Source of the DNA: Bacteroidales bacterium
GTDB taxonomy: Bacteria > Bacteroidota > Bacteroidia > Bacteroidales > Bacteroidaceae
NCBI GenBank assembly: GCA_004555245.1
Contig: SFIS01000059.1
Location: 1 to 17,156 of the forward strand
Length of the DNA: 17,156 nucleotides
Direction of reading: 5' to 3'
The notes beneath the pieces are model-generated. The model saw only the letters and a program-made list of their open reading frames with translations. It was not told the origin of the DNA and ran no database searches. Below, one piece after another: positions 7,283 to 15,281 of the stretch. Positions within the stretch are counted from its first letter, which is position 1, and each line of letters begins with the position of its first letter. The translations under genes and the position numbers were made by a program.

Positions 7283-10200
7283 ATGAGAAAAATCATGAAA
7301 ACGGCTCTCGCCGCGACGCTGTGCGCATTGTCGGTTGCAGTGCCGGCGCAGACGATATACAAATATGAACAGCGCGACTCCTCCATGAACAGAGGGGTCA
7401 CGCTGACGTTCTTTTCCAAGACGCTGTCGCAGTACATACCGCATATCATACGGCAGTATGAGCATGGCAAGGCATTGCACGACACGGTGTGGGGGCGGCC
7501 CGACATACAGCCGCCCTTCATGATGCTGACCGACTGGGAGGACGACGGCAACGGAGGAGCGGCCCCGCTGCCCTCTAACGTCATCTCCATCGGCATGGCG
7601 CCCGTGAACATGTCGTACTATATCTCTCCGACAACCGAGCGCTACGCACATCTCTTCAAGCACGAATACACCCACACCGTGATGACCGACCGCCCCAATG
7701 CGCGCGATGCGTGGTGGCGCAGCCTCTTCGGTACAAAGGTGGTGGCGCAGACGCGCTATCCCCTCACCTCTGTGTGGAGCTATCTCACCGTGCCGCGGTG
7801 GTATGCCCCGCGCTGGTATCACGAAGGCATCGCCTGCTGCATGGAGACATGGCTCGGCGGAGGAGTGGGGCGCGCCTTGGGAGGATATGACGAGATGTAT
7901 TTCAGAAACCTCGTCGCGGAGCGGTGCAGCCTCTCTACCGTCGTCGGTCTGGAATCGGAAGGCTCGACGAAAGACTTTCAGCTCGGCACCAACGCCTATC
8001 TCTACGGCACACGCTTCGTCAACTATCTCGCGATGCGCTACGGCTACGAGCGCGTCATACGCTTCTACAACCGCACGCCCGGGAGCAAGGCGTTCTTCGC
8101 CGCACAGTTCCGCGAGGTGTTCGGCAAACGCCTCACCGATGTCTGGGACGAATGGCAGGCGTATGAACACGAACACCAGATGCAGAACCTCGCCGCCGTT
8201 AATGCCTTTCCCGTCACACCGCTGCGCCGCCTGACCGCCGTGCCCTACGGCTCCGCCTCGCCACTCGTTGTCGATGCCGGAAGGATGAAGGGCTACACTG
8301 CCGTCAACTATCCGGGCGACTTCGCACATCTCGAAGAGATAGACCTGCGAAGTGGCAGCCGCCGCCGGCTGGCGGTGATCGACGGCCCGATGATGTACCA
8401 GACCGCCTATGTGGCTTTCGACCGCCGCCGCCGCCGCCTTTTCTGGACCGACCGCAACAACGGCATACGCGGCATCAGATGGATGACACTCTCCCCCGAC
8501 AGACACCGCCGCGACACCGCGTCAGACACCACGGCGGCGGGATTGAAGGTGACCGGCAGTGGACATCTCACTTTCCAGCGCACCTCGAACATCGTCTATG
8601 ACAACGCCCGCGACATGCTCTACGGACTGATGTCGCACGAGGGCGTGACACACCTCGTACGCTACGACGCCGCTCTCTCGCGGCAGGATGTGCTCTACAC
8701 CTTCCCCTTCGGCGTCAGCGTTTCTGACCTCGATGTCTCGCACGATGGGCAGATGATCGCAATGACACTTGTGGGGTTGCGCGGGCAGAACAGCCTCGTT
8801 CTTTTCAGTGTCGATAATCTGGAGAATGCCGACTTCTCGTATCATACGCTGCGTACTCTGGGCGACACAAACCTCTCGCAGTTCCGCTTCTCGCACGACG
8901 ACACGTCGCTTGTCGGCACATCCTACTACACCGGCGTGGCGAACATCTGGGAGATTCCCGTTGACCGCCGCGCCCTCTCAGCCGGCACCGTGGCGGCGCA
9001 AAACGACAGCCTCCAGGACAGCCTCCCTGCTTCCGGCACGTCGCCCCCCGACAATTCCGATTCGCCTCCCGCCAATCCCGAACCGCCGATGCGGCTGCTC
9101 AGCAACGTGCAGTCAGGGCTTTTCGCACCATATCTCGCGCCCAACGACAGCATCTATGCGATGGAGTTCACGCGCAACGGCCTGCTGCCCGTCGTCTTCC
9201 GCCATGCGGAGCTTCACGACTGCAATGCCGTCGTATATCTCGGGCAGAAGACCTACGACGCCAATCCCGCCGTCAGAGACCTCGCCACGCTGCGTGTCCG
9301 GCAGCCCGCCGTCAGTTTCGGCGAGGTGTATGATTCCATCAAGGTCTATCACCCCCTGCGCGAGTTGCGTTTCCAGGGAGCCTATCCCGACATCAGCGGC
9401 TTTACCGACGCCGACGCGTGGAACAGCGTCACTCCCGTCCTCGCCTGCCATGTCGCCTTCTCTGACCCTATCGGCGTCAACCGCCTGAACCTCTCCGCCG
9501 GCATCTCGCCTTGGAGCCATAACCCGTGGAAGAACCGCTTCCACGCCGAGGCGGAGTTTGAATCGTGGGGATGGAGAGTGACGGCGGCATGGAATCCCAC
9601 GAACTTCTACGACCTCTTCGGCCCCACACGCCGCTCGCGCAAGGGCTACACCACATCCGTAGGCTACACGTACAGCAACACGCTCTGCGCGCCATTCTCC
9701 TGGAACTGGGGCGTGACGCTTGCCGCATACGGAGACATGGACGCCCTGCCGCTCTACCAGAACGTGGGCGTGGAGGACAACATACACTCTTTCCAGACTC
9801 TCGCGGCAAACATCGGGGCGGCGAAGGTGCGCACCAGTCTCGGCGGACTGGTGGCGGAACAGGGCTACCAGTGGAACGTCTCCGGCTACACCTATCTCGC
9901 GAAAGGCCGCCTCTATCCATCGCTGACTGCCACCTACGATACGGGCGTGCTGCTGCCTGTGATGCGCAACACGAGTGCATGGCTGAGGCTTGCGGCAGGA
10001 CAGGCGTTCGGAGACAGCGATTCGGCGTTCGGAAACGAGTATTTCGGAGGTTTCGGAAACAACTATGTTGACTGCGGAAAGATTTTCCGCTACCGTGACG
10101 TCAACAGTATGCCGGGCACGGAGATAGACAACATCACGGCACACTCCTTCTGCAAGGCTATGGGCGAGGTAAACCTCCAGCCCCTACGCTTCCGCAACGT

Positions 10201-10450
10201 CGGGATGCTGTGCCTGTATCCCACCTACGCACAGATGTCGCTCTTCGCCACCGACCTCATGGCTAACGCATGGGGAGAAGGGCGGTTCAACAACTACATA
10301 AACGTCGGGGCGCAGCTGAACATCGAGGTGGTGCTGTTCAACTATATGAAGACAACATGGTCGGTAGGCTACGCACAGCTCTTCAGCCAGCGCTCGTCGG
10401 GACTGCGGCGCAGCGGAGGAGAGTTCCTCATCTCGCTGAAACTGCTGTAG
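7283..10450 (+). CDS. Secreted HExxH metallopeptidase with beta-propeller and probable outer-membrane barrel
   Basis: The 1055-residue product begins with a signal peptide (1-22, cleavage after VPA). A gluzincin-type peptidase domain (about 30-300) has the zinc motif HEYTH (127-131) and a downstream WYHEG (178-182) whose Glu181 is the likely third ligand; the following G-x-x-AYLYGTRFVNYLAMRYG helix is typical of MA-clan peptidases. Residues about 310-670 show repeated strands such as LDVSHDGQMIAMTL and FRFSHDDTSLVGTSYY, i.e. a TolB/WD40-like propeller, interrupted by a Pro/Ser/Asp-rich linker (574-601). From about 715 to the end, alternating aromatic strands (FHAEAEFESWGWRVTAAW, SVGYTYSN, SWNWGVTLAAYG) and the C-terminal GGEFLISLKLL suggest an outer-membrane beta-barrel. 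It may therefore display a protease at the cell envelope. The start could also be Met5 (7295). It precedes the PrsW-like gene by 51 bp. The substrate is unknown. Confidence 0.82.
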   Translation: MRKIMKTALAATLCALSVAVPAQTIYKYEQRDSSMNRGVTLTFFSKTLSQYIPHIIRQYEHGKALHDTVWGRPDIQPPFMMLTDWEDDGNGGAAPLPSNVISIGMAPVNMSYYISPTTERYAHLFKHEYTHTVMTDRPNARDAWWRSLFGTKVVAQTRYPLTSVWSYLTVPRWYAPRWYHEGIACCMETWLGGGVGRALGGYDEMYFRNLVAERCSLSTVVGLESEGSTKDFQLGTNAYLYGTRFVNYLAMRYGYERVIRFYNRTPGSKAFFAAQFREVFGKRLTDVWDEWQAYEHEHQMQNLAAVNAFPVTPLRRLTAVPYGSASPLVVDAGRMKGYTAVNYPGDFAHLEEIDLRSGSRRRLAVIDGPMMYQTAYVAFDRRRRRLFWTDRNNGIRGIRWMTLSPDRHRRDTASDTTAAGLKVTGSGHLTFQRTSNIVYDNARDMLYGLMSHEGVTHLVRYDAALSRQDVLYTFPFGVSVSDLDVSHDGQMIAMTLVGLRGQNSLVLFSVDNLENADFSYHTLRTLGDTNLSQFRFSHDDTSLVGTSYYTGVANIWEIPVDRRALSAGTVAAQNDSLQDSLPASGTSPPDNSDSPPANPEPPMRLLSNVQSGLFAPYLAPNDSIYAMEFTRNGLLPVVFRHAELHDCNAVVYLGQKTYDANPAVRDLATLRVRQPAVSFGEVYDSIKVYHPLRELRFQGAYPDISGFTDADAWNSVTPVLACHVAFSDPIGVNRLNLSAGISPWSHNPWKNRFHAEAEFESWGWRVTAAWNPTNFYDLFGPTRRSRKGYTTSVGYTYSNTLCAPFSWNWGVTLAAYGDMDALPLYQNVGVEDNIHSFQTLAANIGAAKVRTSLGGLVAEQGYQWNVSGYTYLAKGRLYPSLTATYDTGVLLPVMRNTSAWLRLAAGQAFGDSDSAFGNEYFGGFGNNYVDCGKIFRYRDVNSMPGTEIDNITAHSFCKAMGEVNLQPLRFRNVGMLCLYPTYAQMSLFATDLMANAWGEGRFNNYINVGAQLNIEVVLFNYMKTTWSVGYAQLFSQRSSGLRRSGGEFLISLKLL

Positions 10451-10501
10451 GCGTATGCCTGACACACGACACGATTCCATACGCCACAACATATCAACCC
10501 C

Positions 10502-11518
10502 ATGACGACCTATCTCATCTGTCTTGCGCCAATCCTGGCATACATACTGCTGCTGAGGCTGTTTGACAGTTTCCGCCTGATAAGATGGGGCGTGCTGTCG
10601 GCTTCCATACTCTCCGGCGTGGCGGCATGTGCGGCGGCTGTCGCGGCGGGATATGCCATTTTCCACATCTCGCCTGATGCGACGGAGAGCCCGTGGCTCT
10701 TTCCGCTGGTCGAAGAGATATTGAAGATGGTGGCGCCGCTAATCCTCATCCGGCGAAGGAAAATCGTCTTCTTTGTCGAGGCGATGGTATATGGCGCGGC
10801 GGCAGGCGGAGGCTTCGCCCTCGCAGAGAATATCATTTATGTCGTGTCAAACCCCGGCATGATGCTCGGCACAGCACTCTTCCGTGGCTTCTCCACCGCC
10901 ATGCTGCACATCGGATGCACCGCCCTTGCTGCGTCCGTCATGCTTATATATAAGAATATGTATCATGGCGGCAGGCGGCCGGAACCGCGCCGGCATCTCG
11001 TATGCTGCGTCGCGGCGGCTCTCGTAGTGGCGATACACATCGTCTTCAACCTGCATCTCCTCCCCTCGCTGCTGCAGCTCGTTGTCACGGTGCTGCTCTT
11101 CCTATGCCTCTTCGTCGCCCTCGGCACATACAACGAGAGGTGCATCGGCCGGTGGCTCGACCATTCCATCACGTTCGACGTGCAGCTTCTTGCCGCCATA
11201 AGGCAGGGAAGGCTGGCGGAGACAAACACCGGCGAGTATCTGATCGGTGTCAGAAGCCAGTTCGAGGCAGAGGTGTTTTTCGACATCATCTGCTTCATGC
11301 AGGTCTATCTCGAACTCATCATCTCAGGCAAGAGCCGCATGATGCTGAAGCAGGCTGGGCTCGACACGCCCCTCACCGTGGAAGAGAGGCAGCGGCATGC
11401 CGACATGGTGGGAGAGCTCTGCGCTCTGCGCGGAAACATTGGTCTGATGGGCGAGATTGTACTACGACCCATACTGCGCATGAAAGACGAAGACATAAGG
11501 ATAATGGGATTGTCATGA
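10502..11518 (+). CDS. PrsW-type glutamic intramembrane protease
   Basis: This 338-residue multi-spanning membrane protein carries the hallmark motifs of the PrsW family: EEILK (71-75), E-x3-YG (Glu93 to Gly98), GFALAEN (104-110), R-x7-H (Arg128 to His136) and HIVFN (179-183). These lie in consecutive membrane helices over residues 1-207. Residues about 208-338 form a soluble tail, probably cytosolic, that I do not recognise. PrsW of Bacillus cleaves an anti-sigma factor; other members process different membrane substrates, so the target here cannot be named. The gene starts 51 bp after the metallopeptidase gene and is followed by a 9-bp repeat array and the S46 peptidase gene. Confidence 0.88.
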   Translation: MTTYLICLAPILAYILLLRLFDSFRLIRWGVLSASILSGVAACAAAVAAGYAIFHISPDATESPWLFPLVEEILKMVAPLILIRRRKIVFFVEAMVYGAAAGGGFALAENIIYVVSNPGMMLGTALFRGFSTAMLHIGCTALAASVMLIYKNMYHGGRRPEPRRHLVCCVAAALVVAIHIVFNLHLLPSLLQLVVTVLLFLCLFVALGTYNERCIGRWLDHSITFDVQLLAAIRQGRLAETNTGEYLIGVRSQFEAEVFFDIICFMQVYLELIISGKSRMMLKQAGLDTPLTVEERQRHADMVGELCALRGNIGLMGEIVLRPILRMKDEDIRIMGLS

Positions 11519-11523
11519 GACTG

Positions 11524-11568
11524 GCGTTCCAGTCGTTCCGGACGTTCCGGATGTTCTTATCGTTCTTA
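11524..11568. repeat. 9-bp-period array 1 (five units) after the PrsW-type gene
   Basis: Beginning 6 bp after the stop codon, five head-to-tail 9-bp units can be read: GCGTTCCAG, TCGTTCCGG, ACGTTCCGG, ATGTTCTTA, TCGTTCTTA. The consensus is NCGTTCCNG. Eight C residues (11569-11576) follow directly. The same period and core recur in the next two spacers. Confidence 0.85.
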
Positions 11569-11596
11569 CCCCCCCCGACAACAACTCAAAAGAAAT

Positions 11597-13756
11597 ATGA
11601 AAAAAACCATCTACACACTGTTCTGTCTGGCAGCCGTACTCTTCGGCAGCCAGCGCGCCACAGCCGACGAAGGCATGTGGACACTCTCCAATCTGCCGCA
11701 GGCTGTCTATGAGAAGATGCTGGAAGAAGGCTACCGCCTGCCCTACGGACAACTCTATGCCGACAGCAATGCCATCGTGAAAGCCGTTGTCAACTTCGGA
11801 GGCTACTGCTCCGGCGTCGTCGTCTCGCCCGACGGCCTCGTCTTCACCAACCACCATTGCGGCTTCGAGGCGATACGCTCACACTCTACCGTCGATCACG
11901 ACTATATGCTGAACGGCTTTGTGGCGAAGAGCTTCGACGAAGAACTGCCGAACGAGAACCTCTTCGTCTCTTTCCTCGTCAGCCAGCGCGACTACACAGC
12001 AGAGGTGCTCGCCGCCGGAATACGTAATCTTTCGCCCGAGAAGCAGAGCATGCTGATTGATTCGCTCGAGGCTGAAGAGCAGAAAGCTGCCGTGGCTGAG
12101 GATTCTACACTGCGCGTAGAGCTCAAGCCTTTCTATGAAGGCAACAAATACTATCTCACCACCTACCGCGACTTCAACGACGTTCGTCTCGTCTTCGCCA
12201 TCCCCAAGTCGATGGGAAAGTTCGGAGGAGAGACTGACAACTGGATGTGGCCGAGGCAGACGTGCGACTTCTCCGTCTTCCGCATCTACTGCGACCCGAA
12301 GACAGGCAAGCCCGCAGCCTACTCGAAAGACAACGTGCCATACCATCCCGAAGTCTATGCCCGCGTCAGCACCGAGGGATATAAGGAGGGCGACTTCTCC
12401 ATGACGATGGGATATCCCGGCTCAACGGAGCGATACCTCTCCAGCTTCGGAATACAGCTCATGCGAGATGCCGTCAACGCACCGCGCTATCAGGTGCGCA
12501 CCGTGCGACAGGATGCCATGATCAGACACATGCGCGCAGACGAGGCGGTCAGAATCAAGTATGACACGAAATACGCACAGTCTGCAAACTACTGGAAGAA
12601 TGCACTCGGAATGAACAAATGCATCGATTCCATCGGCATCATAGGCATGAAACAGGACTACGAGCGCCTCATCAGCCAGTTCCAGGATTCTACTGGATAC
12701 CTCAAGGGACAGCTCGACATACAACGTCTCGGACAGCTGTATGACGCAGTGAAAGAGAAATCACGCATCACGACAATATTCAACGAGACATTCCGCCGCA
12801 CAAGCGAGATTGTCTCGCGCTCTATGCGATACGCAGGCGGTATGCCGCTCGAAGGCCCTGCCGGCAAGCCGAAGAAACAGTATGTGCAGTTTGAGGACAA
12901 CAGCGACGCATGGGACTTGCAGACTGAGCGCGACATCCTCGCCGCTCTGCTGAAGAACTACCGCAGTATCGTGCCTGCAGCCTACCATCCCGAATTCTTC
13001 AAGACCATCGACAGCATGAGCGGAACGGAAGACGAACGCTATGCGGCATACGTAGAGGCTCTCTACAACTCACTGCTCATGTCTTCCGAACCTATCTTCA
13101 TAAACAACAAGAAGACGGCGAAGGCTATAGCCAACGACCTCGCCGTGCAGATGGGACAGGACCTCATCGTAGTCAGACAGCTGCTCTCTCAAGGCACAGA
13201 CACCATTCTCGCCGACATAGCCGACCAGGAACGGCTGCTATGCGACGCAAAGATACGAATGGAGATGGATATGCCGCACTACAGCGACGCCAACTTCACA
13301 CTCCGTATGTCATACGGACAGGTGGGAGGCTACCTGCTCAACGGAAAACCGTCGGGCTACTACACCGACCCTGCGTCGCTCTACCGTAAGATGCAACTCG
13401 GCGTGGAGGCTACGGCCGGAAAGGACTACAACATCGAATATTACGCCGAACCCGTCATGCACCGCCTCTTCTCGGCAAAGGATTTCGGACAGTATAACGA
13501 CCCGCTGACCGGCACGATGAACCTCTGCTTCCTCACCAACAACGACATCACGGGAGGCAACTCCGGCTCGCCCGTCTTCGACGGAAACAACCGTCTCATA
13601 GGCCTCGCATTCGACGGCAACTGGGATTCGCTCTCTGGAGACATCTTCTTCGACAACGCCCTCGCACGATGCATCTGTGTCGATATCAGATACGTCCTAT
13701 TCATGATGGACAAATGGGGCAATGCCAAACGACTGATAGACGAAATAAAGAGATAA
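11597..13756 (+). CDS. S46-family dipeptidyl peptidase, DPP7-like
   Basis: The 719-residue exopeptidase has a Sec signal peptide (1-23, ATA before DEGMW) and is expected in the periplasm, where it removes dipeptides from peptide N-termini. The chymotrypsin-like triad is visible: His in TNHHCG (His86 or His87), Asp224 in RQTCDFSVFRIY, and Ser656 in GGNSGSPVFDG. Conserved GGETDNWMWPRQ (210-221) and the helical insert between about 280 and 560 fit the family; length is usual (about 700-720). Specificity: the residue 18 positions after the catalytic serine is Gly674, as in DPP7 and DAP BII (hydrophobic P1), rather than the Arg that marks Asp/Glu-specific DPP11. That reading relies on remembered alignment positions. 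Flanked by 9-bp repeat arrays on both sides. Together with the transporters downstream it fits peptide and amino-acid scavenging. Confidence 0.92.
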   Translation: MKKTIYTLFCLAAVLFGSQRATADEGMWTLSNLPQAVYEKMLEEGYRLPYGQLYADSNAIVKAVVNFGGYCSGVVVSPDGLVFTNHHCGFEAIRSHSTVDHDYMLNGFVAKSFDEELPNENLFVSFLVSQRDYTAEVLAAGIRNLSPEKQSMLIDSLEAEEQKAAVAEDSTLRVELKPFYEGNKYYLTTYRDFNDVRLVFAIPKSMGKFGGETDNWMWPRQTCDFSVFRIYCDPKTGKPAAYSKDNVPYHPEVYARVSTEGYKEGDFSMTMGYPGSTERYLSSFGIQLMRDAVNAPRYQVRTVRQDAMIRHMRADEAVRIKYDTKYAQSANYWKNALGMNKCIDSIGIIGMKQDYERLISQFQDSTGYLKGQLDIQRLGQLYDAVKEKSRITTIFNETFRRTSEIVSRSMRYAGGMPLEGPAGKPKKQYVQFEDNSDAWDLQTERDILAALLKNYRSIVPAAYHPEFFKTIDSMSGTEDERYAAYVEALYNSLLMSSEPIFINNKKTAKAIANDLAVQMGQDLIVVRQLLSQGTDTILADIADQERLLCDAKIRMEMDMPHYSDANFTLRMSYGQVGGYLLNGKPSGYYTDPASLYRKMQLGVEATAGKDYNIEYYAEPVMHRLFSAKDFGQYNDPLTGTMNLCFLTNNDITGGNSGSPVFDGNNRLIGLAFDGNWDSLSGDIFFDNALARCICVDIRYVLFMMDKWGNAKRLIDEIKR

Positions 13757-13762
13757 GCTGAA

Positions 13763-13861
13763 ACGATACTGACGTTACGAACGTTACGAACGTTATGAAC
13801 GTTACTGTCGTTCCTGACGTTCCTGTCGTTCCTAACGTTCTTAACATTCCAGTCGTTCCTG
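13763..13861. repeat. 9-bp-period array 2 (eleven units) after the S46 peptidase gene
   Basis: From 7 bp after the stop codon, 99 bp divide exactly into eleven 9-bp units. The first five are of the ACGTTACGA type (two identical at 13772-13789), the later ones of the TCGTTCCTG/ACGTTCCTG type. A possible twelfth unit is decayed (13862-13870). Many unit junctions create the palindrome AACGTT. No stop codon interrupts one minus-strand frame, which gives a spurious NVRNVRN-type peptide. Confidence 0.9.
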
Positions 13862-13894
13862 CCTCTCCTCCCCACAATCCCGTCAACAGCAATA

Positions 13895-15190
13895 ATGCGA
13901 TTACTGAAAAAACTCTTCGGCTTTGATTCGCGCACAATGTCGCTTCAGAAAGAAGTGACGGGCGGAGTGACCACATTCCTTACCATGTCGTATATTCTCG
14001 CCGTCAACCCCGCGGTGCTCAGCGAGACCGGAATGGATGCCAACGCCCTCTTCACGACAACGGTATTGGCATCTGTCGTCGCCACAGTGATGATGGCTGT
14101 CTATGCCAAGATGCCGTTCGCACTCGCACCGTCGATGGGCGTAAGCGCTTTCTTCGTCTATACGATAGTGATGGAGATGGGCTACACATGGCAGTTCGGC
14201 CTCACGGCGGTGTTCATCGAAGGCATAATATTTATCCTGCTCACGATGACCGGACTGAGGGAAAGGATAGTGGAAGCCATGCCGCACGAACTGCGCAAGG
14301 CCATCTCGCCCGGCATCGGGCTCTTCATTGCATTAATCGGGCTGCACAATGCCGGAATAATTGACGGCAGCGAGGAAACGATGGTGACACTGGGCAACCT
14401 GCACAACCCCTCCGTACTCCTCGCAGCTGCAGGCATTCTCTTCACTGTCATACTGCTCGTGCGCAATGTGCCGGGAGCCTTGCTGATAGGAATCCTCGCC
14501 ACCGCGGCGGCTGGAATACCGCTCGGGCTGACACACTTTGAACGCCTCTTGAATGTGCCGCCGGGCATAGAGCCCATTTTCATGAAGATGCAGTGGGAGA
14601 ACATCATGAGCATTGACATGGCGATGTGTGTCGCTACGCTTCTTTTCATGGATATCTTCGATACGATGGGAACGCTCATCGGTGTGGGACAACGTGTCGG
14701 CCTCGCCAACGAGAAAGGTGATATGCCGGGCATGAACAAGGCCTTCATGGCTGACTCCATAGGCACGACGGCGGGGGCCATGCTCGGAACTACTACGGTC
14801 TCGACATTCATAGAGAGTGCGGCGGGCGTGAACGCTGGTGGCAGAAGCGGGCTGACGGCTATGGTAACGGCGCTATGCTTCTTGCTCGCACTCTTCTTCG
14901 CACCGCTCTTCGTCGCCATACCGAAAGCCGCAACGGCACCCGCAATGTTCATCGTTGGCATGATGATGATGGGCGATGTGGTGAAACTCGACTTCCGGAA
15001 CTACAGCGTTGCCATGCCGTGCTTCGTCTGCATTGTCTTCATGCCGTTTGCCTACAGCATCTCCGACGGCATTCTGCTCGGCGTCATAACATGGGTGGCT
15101 GTCTCCATCTTCTCCGGCAGGACAAAGGAACTGAAACGCACCACCGTGATGCTCGCCATGCTCTTTATATTGAAATACGTCTTCCTATAG
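13895..15190 (+). CDS. NCS2-family purine permease (AzgA / PbuG type)
   Basis: The 431-residue inner-membrane protein has about 12-14 hydrophobic segments and the pattern of the AzgA-like branch of NCS2 (adenine/hypoxanthine/guanine proton symporters). Recognisable motifs are VTGGVTTFLTMSYILAVNPAVL (21-42), PFALAPSMGVSAFF (74-87), the substrate-site helix FMDIFDTMGTLIG (251-263), and TFIESAAGVNAGGRSGLTA (304-322). The second motif differs from the common APGMGLNAFF form by Ser80, Val83 and Ser84 (Gly, Leu and Asn in the common form). Length is normal. The ATG at 13895 is the first in frame and lies 33 bp after the preceding repeat array. Which purine is moved cannot be decided. Confidence 0.9.
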   Translation: MRLLKKLFGFDSRTMSLQKEVTGGVTTFLTMSYILAVNPAVLSETGMDANALFTTTVLASVVATVMMAVYAKMPFALAPSMGVSAFFVYTIVMEMGYTWQFGLTAVFIEGIIFILLTMTGLRERIVEAMPHELRKAISPGIGLFIALIGLHNAGIIDGSEETMVTLGNLHNPSVLLAAAGILFTVILLVRNVPGALLIGILATAAAGIPLGLTHFERLLNVPPGIEPIFMKMQWENIMSIDMAMCVATLLFMDIFDTMGTLIGVGQRVGLANEKGDMPGMNKAFMADSIGTTAGAMLGTTTVSTFIESAAGVNAGGRSGLTAMVTALCFLLALFFAPLFVAIPKAATAPAMFIVGMMMMGDVVKLDFRNYSVAMPCFVCIVFMPFAYSISDGILLGVITWVAVSIFSGRTKELKRTTVMLAMLFILKYVFL

Positions 15191-15244
15191 AATACAACCG
15201 TTACAAACGATACAACCGTTACGCACGTTACAATCGTTCCCACC
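15191..15244. repeat. 9-bp-period array 3 (six units) after the NCS2 gene
   Basis: Starting at the base after the stop codon, six 9-bp units follow: AATACAACC, GTTACAAAC, GATACAACC, GTTACGCAC, GTTACAATC, GTTCCCACC. The consensus GTTACNANC is the same as the GTTACGAAC phase of array 2, with an A-rich drift. The array ends 37 bp before the NSS start codon. Confidence 0.8.
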
Positions 15245-15281
15245 GCAAAACACTCGTCACCCCGCCCCTCAACAACACTTT

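Noticed and set aside
7142..8506. 454-residue minus-strand open frame
   Set aside because: It is antisense to the metallopeptidase gene, caused by high GC; composition is His/Arg/Ala-rich without motifs.
9113..10144. 343-residue minus-strand open frame
   Set aside because: It is antisense to the propeller and barrel part of the metallopeptidase gene; no recognisable domain.
13441..13935. Minus-strand open frame with NVRNVRN-type repeats, and the parallel frame 13701-13976 rich in Thr/Val/Phe
   Set aside because: They are products of the 9-bp array read in open frames plus antisense of the S46 and NCS2 genes; there is no domain, no promoter, and the coding genes on the plus strand are certain.
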